A stretch of DNA of 64,000 bases from Mesocentrotus franciscanus (lineage: Eukaryota > Echinodermata > Echinoidea > Camarodonta > Strongylocentrotidae), in assembly GCA_037976565.1 (NCBI GenBank), contig CP137679.1, positions 6,741,973 through 6,805,972 on the forward strand. The letters are read 5' to 3'. The position numbers were made by a program, and so were the translations under genes. A model generated the notes under the pieces. The model worked only from the letters and a program-made list of their open reading frames with translations. It did no database searches and had not been told where the DNA came from. Of the stretch, positions 1 through 11,275 are shown piece after piece; position 1 is the stretch's first letter, and each line of letters begins with the position of its first letter.

Positions 1-385
1 CTTGCCAAGTTTCAATACGATAGCAACAATTTGTCTCAAGTTATCGCATTCACAAGATATTTTAGCACATTTAAATTGACCTGTGACCTTTGACCCCAAA
101 ATGTAATCAGGTAATCTTTAAATGGTCATACATATCTTACCAAGTTCCACTATGATAGCACAAATCGTTCTCAAGTTATCGCATTCACAAGATATTTTAG
201 CACATCTAAATTGATCTGTGACCTTTGACCTCTTGACCCCAAAATGTAATCAGGTAATCTTCACATGGTCATATACTCTCACTAAGTTTAACTATGATAG
301 CACAATTCATTCTCAAATTATTGTGATCACAAGATATTTTAGCACATTTAAATTGACCTTGATTCATTCTTAAGTTATCGTGTTC
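1..385. repeat. Diverged tandem repeat, about 140-bp unit, ~2.8 copies
   Basis: Three successive units begin near 2, 139 and 281 with variants of 'CCAAGTTxxACTATGATAGCA' and share the blocks TCACAAGATATTTTAGCACA and GACCTTTGACC. The spacing is 137-142 bp and units differ by scattered substitutions, so this is an old array. It is probably cut by the left window edge. No ORF or element terminus was seen. Confidence 0.75.
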
Positions 386-414
386 ACAAGAATAATTAAG
401 GACGGACGCAGACC

Positions 415-660
415 TGCCAAGTTTTCCAAACCTTGGTCAATTTGACCCATTTTTCAAACTTGACCTGTGCCAGATATATCTGTGGTATGAATTTTGTGAC
501 CCAAACTCAAAGCTATAGAAAGTACTTGCATATGTAGTGCTTTTCATGGAAATTTCATTGACCTTTCGACCTTGGTCAGATTTGACCAATTTTCAAACGT
601 GACCTGCGGTATGAATTTGGCGATCCTAACCCAAAGCTATAGATATTTATTACAAGTACA
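415..660. repeat. Second diverged duplication, about 142-bp unit
   Basis: Two units beginning near 430 and 572 share 'CCTTGGTCA', a TTTCAAACxTGACCTG block, 'GGTATGAATTT' and 'CCAAAGCTATAGA'. This unit differs from the one just upstream but has the same TTGACC-rich flavour. The stretch 660-1230 that follows shows no convincing gene or repeat beyond short ORFs. Confidence 0.55.
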
Positions 661-1239
661 GCATGACTTTTTAAACTTTTTCTTTGAATCATTGATGAGT
701 GCAGCATGATTGCAACAACAACAAACATGAGGACGATAACGACGTCGGAAATAGTGGTGCCTATATCTCTCACTCCGCTACGCAAGTGACACAAAACTCA
801 TTCAAGTTCATACCTGTTAGTATTCCTTGGCATTCCTCCATTCCAGGTCCATCCATCTTAAATGTGTGCAATGGCTTCAGTCTGGATTGAGAAATTGAGA
901 GATATATATCATAATTCGAAGCCAGAACTACATGTTTTTTGCAGCCATCCATGGCTTTAGTATGACTGATTAATGCAGAAGGGAAGCAGTGAAAGACAAT
1001 TACTGGTTAAAGACATACCCAATCAAATTCATCGCTAAAGAAAAGGCTAAAATGACTCCCTTCTATAAGTTACACTTTCTACATCAAAACACTGCTTAAT
1101 ATAAAAAGATACATTTTATTATAGCAAGAATATAACTATACATTTAGTAAAAAGAGCTTTACAATCTACATCAACATATATAAGAGGACAAATAACACCA
1201 CTACATGCACACCGACACATCAAAACAAGAATTGTTACA

Positions 1240-1965
1240 CTATACTGTAAGAAACGGTGTGTCTTTAAGGCTCTCTAAAAATCATAAAAGGAAGATGTAT
1301 TCCTGATTGTTAAGGGCAGAGAATTCCACAGAGCTTGAGCTGAAACCACTAAGGATCGGTCTCCATAGGTATGCATATTAACAGGGTGTACATGCAAGGA
1401 TGTGTTGTGATGATGATCGAAGTGTACGTACTGGATTGTGCTTACGAATTAGATCTGACATATAAGATGGAGCAAGATTATTCTGTGCTTTACAACACAT
1501 GACAAGATTCTTGAATACAACACAATTTTCTATGGGCAATCAGTGTAGTTTCTTTAGAAGGGGAGTGATGGAATATCTTGAACAAGCACCCACTATTAAC
1601 CTTGCTGCTGTGTTTTGAATTCTCTGAACCCAGTTTAATTCCTTTTTCGGAAGGCCATACAAAAATGAATTACAGTTATCAACATGGGACATTCTCAAAG
1701 CATGAACAAGTATATTAATAGATCTTCTATTTAGATATTGCCGGATCTGTTCAATTTTCTGAATGGCCATGAATGCCAACTGACAGGTTTTAGTGAATAG
1801 TGATGTGATGCAGACATTGTGAGGTGCCTATCCATGATTACACCCAAGTTGCGTGCCTTACTAACTGCGGGAATGGTGACTCTGTCAACAGTGATAACAA
1901 GAGCATTCAAAGGAAGTGGAGCAAACTTTGATGTAAAATGTACAACTTCAGTATCCATTTGAAGT
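1240..1965 (-). pseudogene. CR1/L2-type LINE: C-terminal reverse-transcriptase region, frameshifted
   Basis: Read on the minus strand, this is the end of a non-LTR retrotransposon ORF2. From upstream to downstream it shows TEVVHFTSKFA, 'KARNLGVIMDRHLTMS', then after a frameshift 'AFMAIQKIEQIRQYLNRRSI', 'LVHALRMSHVDNCNSFLYGL', 'VQRIQNTAARLIVGAC' and, near 1300-1370, 'RSLVVSAQALWNSLPLTIR'. These match the thumb/connection segment and the conserved 'WNSLP' tail of CR1/L2/Jockey-like elements. It lies in several frames and lacks the catalytic YxDD part, so it is a 5'-truncated dead copy. The family is from recalled motifs; the subfamily is not determined. Confidence 0.85.
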
Positions 1966-1969
1966 TCAT

Positions 1970-2025
1970 ACCTTATACCCCCTTCACATACACGGATTTT
2001 TCTTATGTGAAGGGGGTACGAAGTG
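1970..2025. repeat. Short hairpin at the LINE breakpoint
   Basis: A 15-17 bp inverted repeat (CCCCTTCACATA ... TATGTGAAGGGGG) around a short loop sits directly at the 5' breakpoint of the LINE fragment. It may be a tiny palindromic element or may mark the breakpoint; function unknown. Confidence 0.5.
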
Positions 2026-3863
2026 GTTCTTGAGATATTGGGATAATGCTAAACCTGTAATGTCATAAATTGACCTCTATGACCTTTGACCTTTGGTGAT
2101 ACATACTATCACCAAGCTTGAAATTTATATTTCACCACTTTTGATGGGAGGAGGCATTAAATAGTTAAGGCCTGCTCACAGAGTTGTGAATTCTTAAGTA
2201 AACATCACCGATCTGGTACAGTACTTTATCCCAATCTTTTTTTCTCTTTGCAGCACAAATGCCCCAAAATAACAGGCATTTGAATTGACATGCAGATGTG
2301 CCAGCAACAATTGTGGAAACTTCGGAAACGTTCTAAGCACTTCTTTAAATCAAACGATCTGCCTTGCACAGAAGATAACTAAGAAAATTAATTATAAAGA
2401 GAAAGAATTAAAAAGACCCGGAACAACTAAATGTTAAAGGAATTCGCACAGCAGTAACAGCAAGAGGTGGTTCTGACTCAGTTTCTGATGCAAAGATAAA
2501 GGGGAGTGAGAAACAAAATTACAAGATATCAAAAGCTTGCCATTTTGTGATCAGGGCTTTATTAGGCCTAGGTGGTCTGTCGTCTTCAAACGATCACCTA
2601 TTGATTTCATCAGAATTTTCTTTTTTTATTTATTCTTTATTTATTAGGTGGTCTGTCATTGACAGACCACTTATTGATTTTGTCAGATTTTTCTTTCTTG
2701 TTTTATTCTTTATTTATTTTAATTTATTTCTAACCCCTTTTTTTGTGTACAGGATAACTCAAGATTGGTTCAGTCAATTTCTTTCAATTTTGCCAGTCAT
2801 AGGTCATTGTCATAAGACGTGACAGGAACATTTTCAAGGTCATCAAGTCTTCATGACGTCATTAGGCGCCATTTTGTGAAATTTTCTGAAAATCAACTCA
2901 TGATCATATCTTCATAACGGAAAGTAATTTCTCATTCATATTTATCAGGATCAAGGTCAAATCTGTCCGGTCAATTTCAGGTCAAAAAACGCGCGCGCAT
3001 GCGTACGTTCGCAAGTAAGTGCACGTGCAAAATTTTAAAATGCTCCAAATCGTCTCAAATTCATTTTGGATATGTTTCAGGCCATTTTAAGCATTTCGCA
3101 AAAAAAAAACGCGCACACGCGCATGCACGCCAAATTTTCTCTGTCATCATATTTGGCACATTTTTCCAAGCATTTTGATACCTTGTTCACCTTTTTCTGA
3201 CCAGTAATAACGCAATGAGCGTCCGTTCAAGAAACATGTCGGTGTGCGCGAGCTCTTGTACTACATAGCATATATGGGCAAAATCATGCCTATACAAAAT
3301 TCATTGCGACTCTTCAGAATTTTCTGGATAGATTATGAGTCAGAGATATGATTTCATGTCTCATTTGACCCTCAATTAACTCATGACGTCATCATAATGG
3401 CCTCCGAACTCAAAATTTCAATTTGCATATTATGACGTCAGCATATTTTTGGAAAATTGATTGTATCTCTGTAAATATTGATCGATTTTCTTCCAAATTT
3501 TGATATGTTCTAGCTGAGACAATTCTCTACAAATGCAGTCACCACGATTTTTCATTTTGACAAAGGCATCATGGCGTATTTTTGCGATTAAAGGAGGCAT
3601 GTCAATTTTTCACATTTTGCGTGTATTCTCTATGGGACATGACTTTTTTCAAACTGGATTCTACATTCCGTCTTTCGCGAGCAATATCTCCGTCGTTTTA
3701 GTTTTGTTTTCGCTGAGCTTCGAGTATGTTGTAGCTGAGACAATAAGCTATCACAAGTGTGCCCTTTATTTTTCGATCAGATGCCGGGATCATGCTCATA
3801 TTTCACTTGCAAAGTGGGATTTGAGAATTCCATTTTCCGTTCACGTGTAATGTCTATGTGGAT

Positions 3864-3945
3864 TATTTTGGTATAGTGGTCATAGCACTTGCCTCCCATT
3901 CCGGCGACCCAAGTTCGATTCCTGGTGGGTCATTTTTTTTTTTTT
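3864..3945 (+). pseudogene. tRNA-Gly-like sequence followed by a T-run
   Basis: A-box-like GGTATAGTGGTCATAGCA and B-box-like AGTTCGATTCCTGG are spaced as in a tRNA, with CTCCCAT where a Gly anticodon loop would fall. The acceptor stem is not well paired. A run of about 14 T follows at once, which is a strong Pol III terminator. It lies inside the 2567-5000 element and is more likely a tRNA-derived SINE head or pseudo-tRNA than a working gene. Confidence 0.5.
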
Positions 3946-4359
3946 GCCGTCGTTTTAAATTTGATTTTATGATCTTCTTCGACTATTATAACATATTATC
4001 ATATACAATCACAAACAATGTAATAAAATGCCTAATTTTGCGTGTTATATCTATGGGAGAAGAATGTCAATCGTTTGAGTACAACCCTATGGGAAATCTG
4101 ATTCCTTGTCGTGTATTAAACCTATAGGGTTAATCTCCCAAGTCTGTTGGAATATATCAAATCATCCCATTTTTATGATGTTAGTCTCCTTCCCAGACGT
4201 TTATACTTTCCAGTTATTCAGCCCAGGTATATGCAATGTTTACGTCTCTCCCGGACATAGAATTGTTTACATGTCTATAACTTCTCTCTTTCTCTATAAT
4301 ATAGTAAATATTCAATTCTATTTATGCTGGAAATATTAAATGCATCGTTCTCCATTGCA

Positions 4360-4615
4360 TCTCTTTCTCTTGCTCTCTCTCTCTCTCTTGCTCTGTTTCC
4401 TTCCCTCTCTTGTTCTGCCCCCTATCCTTCTCTTGCTCTGTCTTTGCATCTCTCTCTCTACTCTTTCACTCTCTCCCTATCTCTGTCTCCCTCTCTTGCT
4501 CTGCCTCCCTCTGTCTCTGCCTCTCATTGTATACTCTCTCACCCTCTCCCTTTCCCGCCTCTGGTTCTCGTTCTCCCTCCGATATCTCTTGTAATTTTCT
4601 TTAATTTCCTCTAGC
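4360..4615. repeat. CT-rich low-complexity tract
   Basis: An imperfect (CT)n/(CTCTCTCC)n tract. It produces leucine/serine-rich open frames in several phases, none of which has coding character. Confidence 0.8.
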
Positions 4616-5043
4616 TCTTTATTTTGCCCTTTGTATTCTTATTTCACCCCTACCATGTTTCCTTATACTATCCTCTCTCCTTCAAAGTGTATGCATTCCT
4701 CTTTCATCCCTCAGTCCAGCTCATGTATTTTTACATGACTATAACCCGTCTCACTCTCTCCTTCTCTATATCTATATTTTCATTAAATTTCATTATGATC
4801 ATAATTTTGATCATAATCATTTATCAATATTTTGTTCATCAGTTAAGTTATCACATCAGTTCAATCTATCAGTTCATCAGTTCATCAGTAATTCATTCAT
4901 CAATTCATATCTTAATACATCATTTTACATTAACATCATTATATTGGATCATTGAATTGAAGATGAGCATGATCATAAGAATTGAAGACAGACCACCTAA
5001 TTCGTCCTCGTGACGTATTAAATTTCTAGTTGAATATACTTAC

Positions 5044-5174
5044 TTTCCCTTGAGTAACCTGCCTCCCTTACGACTGGGCGGGGGATCCTGTTGCCTTGCC
5101 AGAGCTTGGGTTACCTCATGCAAGGCTAGCATTGTAGATTCCTTCAACTCCTGACCAGGAGACAAAGGCCGTTC
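5044..5174 (-). CDS. Locus A exon 5 (last visible exon), unrecognised protein
   Basis: On the minus strand the exon lies between a pyrimidine-rich acceptor (...CCCCATCAG|GAACGG) and a consensus donor (GGGAAA|GTAAGT). It starts in phase 0, matching the end of exon 4, and gives 43 codons plus two bases. It includes 'ERPLSPGQELKESTMLALHE' and VTQALARQQDPPPSRKGGRL. The middle looks like an amphipathic helix and the ends are proline/basic-rich. The next exon would start in phase 2 and was not found; the TIR element at 2567-5000 lies immediately downstream. These are residues about 300-342 of the model. Confidence 0.8.
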
Positions 5175-5235
5175 CTGATGGGGACAATGAAAGAAATATA
5201 TTTAAAGTAACAGGTAGAACACCTTTTCTTCACAT

Positions 5236-5425
5236 ATGCATGAGGTGTCGTGGTCTAGTGGATACGTGGCTGGACTGTGAATCACATGGTTTGCCACGGC
5301 ACTAATGTCCTTTGACATGATATTAGTTTACATAAATGGGGACCTGGTTGGTTTTCCTTGAATGCTTGAGTGCCTTATCATGGCAGCTTGGCTAAGGCCA
5401 GGGTAATTCTATGATTGCAGATCCC
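5236..5425 (+). mobile_element. tRNA-derived SINE, diverged copy (family S1)
   Basis: It begins GAGGTGTCGTGGTCTAGTGG (A box) and shares 'GCACTAATGTCCTTTG' and the downstream body with the copies at 6150 and 31944. The B box is degraded. It lies in locus A intron 4, about 60 bp beyond the exon 5 acceptor. Confidence 0.7.
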
Positions 5426-5431
5426 TCAGTA

Positions 5432-5815
5432 TTAAAGGGCAATCCAACTCTTGTAATAATTTTATTTCTATATAAGCAGAAAAATAAGAGAAACAAAATG
5501 GTCTGAAAGTTCAAATAAATAGGACAAATAATAAGAAAGTTTTGAGTGTTTGAAATATAAGATCACTAAATCTATGCGAATCGCAAATCAGCAATTTGGT
5601 CACTGGATTGTGACATATTCATAGACAGCTCGTCCGTTTGTAGTTTACAAAATTATAAATTTCTGTTTTTCTCCTCAGCACCTTCTCCCTCTGGGCATGT
5701 CTCAAAATATATAGTAGGTAGCATTTTATCAAAGCTTCTCTAAAATGAAAAGACCCTCCTGGTCCAGAGTCAAACATTTTGAAAAATTGACATTTTAAAC
5801 CTTTTGTGAGTCGGA
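5432..5815 (+). mobile_element. TTAA-terminus MITE family 4, copy 1
   Basis: It starts TTAAAGGGCAATCCAACTC and shares 'GCAGAAAAATAAGAG', AATAAGAAAGTT and the 'GTGACxTATxxTG' region with copies near 40655 and 48186. The right end is uncertain. Confidence 0.55.
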
Positions 5816-5861
5816 ACAAAGGGGATAATTGTTATACTGATGATACCTTGGGTAAACAAGA

Positions 5862-5960
5862 CATATTATTATTATTATTATTATTATTATTATGATAATT
5901 ATTAATAATATTATTACCATCATGTTTATTATTATTATTATCATTATTATTATGAATAAA
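5862..5960. repeat. (ATT)n microsatellite
   Basis: An imperfect ATT/ATA trinucleotide tract, the type commonly left at SINE/LINE tails in this window. Confidence 0.9.
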
Positions 5961-6149
5961 GGCAAGCAACGGGCTTCTAATATGTCAAAACTTGCATTCA
6001 CAAACTTAAGAAGAATCTGTCTTTATTACACAAACTTTCTTGATGGAAAGTAATATTTGGAGACATCTCAAATATAAATGGAGAAGTACTAATGTATTAT
6101 AAATTTATTTTCAGCCATCTTAGGCCCTGGGCAGAAGAAAACATCTTTT

Positions 6150-6388
6150 GTTTGGAGGTGTTGTGGTATAGTGATTCAGTAACTTGACTCTCAATCCAAG
6201 GGTCGGGGTTCAAATCCTGCACTGGCACTAACGTCCTTTGGCAAGACATTAATCCACTTTTGCCACTCTCCACCCAGGTGTAAAAGGATACCTGACATGC
6301 CAGAGCACTACATAATTGGCTGCCAGGAGCATCACAACGTGTGTGCTATATAAGAAGCAACCATTATTACTAATATTATTATGACCAG
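6150..6388 (+). mobile_element. tRNA-derived SINE, near full length (family S1)
   Basis: It has a Pol III A box (GTGGTATAGTGATTC) and B box (GGGTTCAAATCCTG), then the family body 'TTTGGCAAGACATTAATCCA', CTCCACCCAGGTGTA, and an ATTATT tail. It ends 25 bp short of the exon 4 donor of locus A (opposite strand), so it occupies the first part of that intron. Confidence 0.85.
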
Positions 6389-6412
6389 TCAGACCCGAGC
6401 AAATGTACATAC

Positions 6413-6611
6413 TATGGGTGTTGAGTTATCCACATTGTGCTTGAATGGCTGTGAGAGTTGGTAGTTAGCCTTGAGGGTAGAGGCCTCTAGCACCATCGGA
6501 GCCTGAATGGGAGCAAGTCTCCGCCTCCCTTCATTTGGCGTTACCTGGTGGGGCCAGAAACGGTTGCCTAGTGACCACAATGATGGAGGACCAGCCAAAA
6601 ATGCAGAATTT
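6413..6611 (-). CDS. Locus A exon 4, unrecognised protein
   Basis: On the minus strand it follows a poly-pyrimidine acceptor (CTCCTTTAAAG|AAATTC) and ends at a GTATGT donor (CCCATA|GTATGT). It enters in phase 2, completing a Lys codon with exon 3, and leaves in phase 0; 199 nt, residues about 233-299. The peptide includes 'NSAFLAGPPSLWSLGNRFWP', RRRLAPIQAPMVLEAS and LKANYQLSQPFKHNVDNSTP. If the donor were ignored the frame would stop at TGA shortly after (...VCTFARV). The aromatic WSLGNRFWPHQ stretch is the most motif-like part. No family recognised. Confidence 0.8.
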
Positions 6612-7789
6612 CTTTAAAGGAGTGAAAGAAAAAAAAAGACAAGTGTAAAACAACTGAAAAGATCAGAGGTGTTTTAACAGATGCATATCAGTAATTAAAA
6701 AACATGCCTTTTGAATAAATCTGCACAAATCCCACTAAGGTAAATGCCCAATACAGTTTCTTTCTCATTGGAGTGAAATATAAATATTGTAGGTCTTGAT
6801 AATTTCACCCTTTAGTAAGACATAAATTCTTGTCCACTACTCAGAAAATCATAACGAGCTTCAGTCAACCTATCCAATAGAATATTAAAGGCAGTTCATT
6901 GAACTTTGTTTTATTTGTATTCAAACAAACTTGATAGTAGAGTAACGGAGGGTTTTTTTCAGCCAACTAAGACAAAATTCAATTTATGGACTCTTTATTC
7001 TAGAATTACTTTTACTTCTCATTGAAATCATGGAAGTACATTTTGTAACTGTTTCCAAAACAAACAAACAAAGAGTTGCCATGGCAATATCAATTTTCAT
7101 TTACAAAGTGTCTTGGTGATTTTCAGCCGCATGTACTACAATGTACGTCAATGGGGAGTGTGCGGGCAATAAAAAAAAACAGCGGCTTGAGCCAACTTTG
7201 CATGCCAGAGTTCCCTGCATGTGATTCGGCCAAATTCCACCTCCACAATTTCAAAAAATGACATAGCAATACATACGGAGTAGACCATTATTAGTATTTG
7301 GTACGCAATACATATCACATATATGCGTCTCACACACAGACTATCAGTGACTGTGACATGCGATGGGATACTTTTGACTGAGCTTGCTATTCATGAGAAA
7401 TACAACCCAGTTATTTTGCTTTTTCTTTGCTTTATGGACACACTCAAAAGACTCAAGCGCGTTTTCAAATTTTAAGAGCAAGACCGCCAGGAAGATCGCT
7501 TAATAATTTATTGATACTTTTTTCATAGCTTCTGCTGTTCCTGTGTGAATTTGGATTGAACTGCGTGTATGTGATATGCGATGTGCTATGATGCTGTTCA
7601 TTTTAAGATGATTTTGCAATGCATAAGGTTGACCAGCCGAAAACCACTCCTGGTCAACCCCATCCCTCCACTCCCCCAACTTTACTCTATTACAGTAAAT
7701 ACTATTTCGTTCTAAATGTATTTCTATGTAGTAAAAAAAGTCTACTTATTAACATCTTCAATGGTCTCAGCGGCGGTGTACAATTTGCA

Positions 7790-8175
7790 ACTCCCATAAA
7801 CCACTCCAGCAAAGCATAGAGAGTCAATGCTAATGCGTAATGACCTCTAGCGCTGTACTACGAGTACGTGCTAATAGGCAGCAACTGCACACATGAATAG
7901 TCAATACACACATTACACACAAATGCACACAATGAATACGATGTGGCTGATCGGCAAGTTTGACAGTAGACTCACAATTTGAATATTAAATTAATTCTAA
8001 CATCGGTAAGTTGAAAAAATTGTATTTTACTGCCATTTAGGTGTCATCAATTGTCACTAAAGTACCGATTTTTAGTGAAATCAGTTGAGTTTTGTACAGT
8101 GACCAGTGTTTGAAATGTTGAGAATCAATAGCACAGCTTTTAATACACAGCCAGGATAGTAATGCAGCTATGTGT
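7790..8175 (+). repeat. Interspersed repeat R1, copy 1
   Basis: It shares long blocks with 10957-11275, including CACTCCAGCAAA, 'GTGAATAGTCAATACACA', 'AAGTTGAAAAAATTGTATTT', 'GTGTCATCAATTGTCACTAA' and the AATACACAGxCA end. A shorter, more diverged copy is at 46497-46610. No clear terminal repeats; class unknown. Confidence 0.75.
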
Positions 8176-8271
8176 GCCATTAAGCAGTATTGTACTTTAT
8201 ACAACTCACTCCCAGATCCTAATCAAATGATTGGTCATGCGTGGTCACGTGTGATTCATTTACTGAGCCTA

Positions 8272-8460
8272 TTGCATGCTTTTTCATGAAAGAGCATGCA
8301 ATATTTTCCAGTCGTATTGCACGCTTTTTTAGCGCATGTACATGATGCCCAGTAGTGCGCGTAGAGGTTAGCGCTTATCTGTGTGTGCATGGGCCCAGGG
8401 GCATGGGCCTATTCTTGCGCGGGCCTATTCTTGCACAGGCCTATTCTTGTGCAGCACTAT
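8272..8460. repeat. GCATGC palindromes and a 16-bp triplet repeat
   Basis: A hairpin (TTGCATGCTTTTTCATGAAAGAGCATGCAA, with mismatched centre) at 8272-8301 is followed at about 8400-8450 by three near copies of GGGCCTATTCTTGCGC. No gene seen. Confidence 0.6.
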
Positions 8461-8608
8461 GCGTAAATAGGTATAGAGGTAAGTGCTATATCTATGTATG
8501 CGCTAAATTAAGCCTTAAACTTGAGATTAATTTGTCAGCCATACTGTCACAAAAAAATCTTGAATAAATTTTTTTAAATATCAAATAACAAGGATCTAGG
8601 AGTTTCGT

Positions 8609-8788
8609 TGTATAAAACAAATGATGCATGTTTTCATTCGTTTATTATACGATCTATCCGTCCTCGTTGATGCTGTGTGTATCTATCGCACTCAGCCTTA
8701 CGGCTTCGTGCAATAGATACACACAGCCTCAACTCTAGTGCGGACAGGTCGTATAATGAACTCATGCGATTGCATCATTTGTATAATG
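8609..8788. mobile_element. Near-palindromic MITE (family P), copy 1
   Basis: The outer arms (TGTATAAAACAAATGATGCA / TGCATCATTTGTATAATGAA) and the inner arms (TGCTGTGTGTATCTATCGCA / TGCAATAGATACACACAGCC) fold the whole 180 bp into one imperfect hairpin. A related element with ACAAATAATGCACTGTT arms is at 63274-63440. Confidence 0.7.
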
Positions 8789-8847
8789 AACAACCGATTT
8801 CTGGAAACAGCACAAGGCATGTGACTAATGGCCTTCTGTGAACTTAC

Positions 8848-9064
8848 TTGTGAGTAAAGAAAGAATTGTAGTTGTGCAGTGAGGATCCAGCTCGGGAGGG
8901 CACTCTTGGCGTACTCTTGCCCCCTCCGTAAGGAGAAAAAGGGGGATGGTTAGGGGTTTGAGATCTCCTACCAGATGCTGGGTGTATGAACTCTGGACTA
9001 ATCCTCTTTGGTACAGATCTGCCTTGCTTTTTGGAGAGTTGCTTGCTGGAATTAGACTTTCCTT
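8848..9064 (-). CDS. Locus A exon 3, unrecognised Ser/Pro/basic-rich protein
   Basis: It is flanked on the minus strand by a CATACAG|AAGG acceptor and a CACAA|GTAAGT donor. It enters with two bases completing a Glu codon and leaves in phase 2; 217 nt, residues about 161-232. The peptide contains KSNSSKQLSKKQGRSVPKRI, SPEFIHPASGRRSQTPNHPP and GGGKSTPRVPSRAGSSLHNY, so it is rich in Ser, Pro, Lys and Arg with several SP/TP sites. That suggests a disordered, perhaps nuclear or phosphoregulated segment; this is inference from composition. No domain is recognised. Confidence 0.85.
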
Positions 9065-9398
9065 CTGTATGATTGGATCACAAACAGGAATGGAATCAAA
9101 TGATATGATTAAGAAACATCATTAATATATTGACACACAGTAAATATAAGTTTAAATCAAATGTGGTCAAGACAAAATGTTACTAACAATTAAAATCAAA
9201 ATAACAATAAGCATGTACATGTAGTATGACACGCTAACAACTACCTTCAATTATAATTGAAAAATGCAAAATACATGATTTAGAGTTATACAGAGGAATA
9301 TTACCATGCCTATAGGCTTACTAAAAAGAGCTGAATACATGTACAAACAGTACATGTAGATTTTAAATGATGATACGATAACAGTTGAAATGACTTAC

Positions 9399-9450
9399 CC
9401 ATCACTGCCTTGTCAGCTGGTAAAGTATCAACACTTAGGAATGGAACAGG
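9399..9450 (-). CDS. Locus A exon 2 (52 nt), unrecognised protein
   Basis: A short exon with acceptor GCTTTCAG|CCTG and donor GATGG|GTAAGT on the minus strand. It encodes PVPFLSVDTLPADKAVM plus one base and joins exon 1 (phase 0) and exon 3 (phase 1) without a stop. It is too short to appear as an isolated ORF; the evidence is the two consensus splice sites and phase closure on both sides. Confidence 0.8.
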
Positions 9451-10956
9451 CTGAAAGCAAAACAAAACAAAACAAGAAACATTAAAATTATCTGTATTTC
9501 TTGGAAGAATAAAAGATTCTAAGGTAGATACATGTAGAAAATAGACTAAATCTACTTGATTCTAAAATCATTAATGTTGTTGTAATTGTTTCTTTATTTC
9601 AAAGAAGAGTATAGCAATGCACAAATTTGTACAATTAATAATCATGACCACTTGACCAGGTCCATGAACCTTCATGTATTTTGGTTCAAGGCAGGTTTGT
9701 GCAATGAATGATGGAATGACAAGAAAATAATAAGATGGAATTCAAATCATGGTGACTTTAGAAGAAAACATATCGCCATTATTGATAATTTTCTTATAAT
9801 AAAAGCACGTAAGCAAATTTGTGGGGGTACAGTATTGATCACAATTAATGTATGTACATGTACATGTATATGGGTAATGCTGATTAAACTTTGATGAGTG
9901 GGTAATTTTGGTCTATATTCTTATTCTATAAGTTCAGGTATTGTAATATTTCCCAATGTTGATCCTTCCTACTACAGAAAATAATGAAAGATGCTAGAGA
10001 AGCATACTTACTTATGTGATTAATTATCACCCTAGTATAGATCTGATGTCACATTTGCACATACCAAGCTCACTCTTCAGTCTAGCTTTGTTTTATTTAT
10101 CTATGACCTCTCACCCCTATTTTAATTTTTTGTCGGTCAAGTTTCTAATACCAATTCATCATACCTTTCTTTTATGTGCATCCTGAACATTTGTTTTAAA
10201 CAGAACAGTAAGTTTCACAACGGACAAGCAACAACCTTTTTCTATTCTCCCATACAACAATGAAATCCTATACTGGGTGGTGACAAGGATGTGGGTAGGG
10301 ATGGTGCCCCAGGTGTCAAGTGATATGATTGTTGTTATGATTTTGGTGCCGTCTAATTTATTCGAGAATTGGGTTAAAACATGCTGGGAAAATTTAGAGG
10401 GGAAAAGGGATCCCCTTGGAAAACCCCTTTCCTAAACTGGTATTGATCAACTGCAACGGCCCGATGACAAACAAACAAAAATTGGGCTATTATTCGCTGG
10501 ACATCGTATGAACATCGGTGGGACATCGGCCGATGAGTGCGGATTACACTCAGACGAGTAAAAAATGCTTGACGTCGAGTTTGGTTTTAGGTTGAATTTA
10601 AAACTTTCCGGGCGTGTTCCGGGCAACGCAAAACATTTTTTTTTGTATACCACCTGTCTTTGCATTTCAGCCTGAGTCAACAATAAAACATTGTAAACTC
10701 CCGTAAGAGGTCAGCGTTTTTTGTAAGGTAAATCACACCTTGAATAATTATTATCAGGAACATGTGGAAGGCAAGCAAATCACTATCACTCTGGTATTAA
10801 AAACTGATACTTTTTCTTAAATTCTTGACCGATTTAAATTTGCTGCACGGATGTGAGATTGTTGATCATGTGATGTGACGTATGCTCCTCTCAACAAAAG
10901 TGTGCGCCGCGCCAGCGGTATACATGTACATTCTGACAATTCAAGATGCTGATGTG

Positions 10957-11275
10957 ACCACTCCAGCAAATAGACACACGTGAATAGTCAATACACAAAT
11001 AACACACAAATGCACACAAATGCACACAATGAATATGATGTAGCTGTAAGCAAGTTTGACAGTAGACTTACGATTTGAATTTTCAAATTATTCTTATTAA
11101 CATTGGTAAGTTGAAAAAATTGTATTTTACTGCTATTTAGGTGTCATCAATTGTCACTAAAGTACCAATTTTTAGTGAAATCAGTTGGGTTTTGTAAAGT
11201 GGTGTTTGAAATGTTGAGAATCAATAGAGCAGGTTTTAATACACAGACATGATAGTAATGCAGCTATGTGTGGAT
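10957..11275 (+). repeat. Interspersed repeat R1, copy 2
   Basis: It is collinear with 7800-8175 and shows the same 'GTGAATAGTCAATACACA' and 'AAGTTGAAAAAATTGTATTT' blocks. The two copies share orientation and are 3.2 kb apart, so they are a substrate for deletion between them. Confidence 0.75.

Larger units (their letters stand above)
2567..5000. mobile_element. Probable 2.4-kb non-autonomous DNA element with short terminal inverted repeats
   Basis: The left end (TAGGTGGTCTGTCGTCTTCAA) is mirrored at 4978-5000 (TTGAAGACAGACCACCTAA), with a 3-base indel between the arms. A second palindromic copy of the terminus (GGTGGTCTGTCATTGACAGA) lies at 2646-2673, as if a related end had inserted or duplicated just inside. 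The interior has no transposase. It holds CpG-bearing GCGCGC stretches near 2990 and 3110, repeated TGACGTCA-type motifs, 'CTATGGGA' motifs, a tRNA-like block, and a CT-rich tract. Boundaries and class are inferred from the termini only, and no target duplication was proven. Confidence 0.45.

Noticed and set aside
819..866. Minus-strand mini-exon (TTTAAG|ATGGATGG ... AACAG|GTATGA) as the end of locus A
   Set aside because: In the required phase it reads about 12 residues to a TAA, and an AATAAA lies downstream, but the acceptor lacks a pyrimidine tract and nothing else supports it.
2220..2300. Strong plus-strand acceptor (TTTTTTTCTCTTTGCAG)
   Set aside because: No open frame or donor follows and no neighbouring plus-strand exons exist.
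3533..4127. ORFs of 89-105 codons inside the 2567-5000 element
   Set aside because: They have no motif resemblance, run through the tRNA-like block and repeated CTATGGGA motifs, and are not flanked by splice signals.
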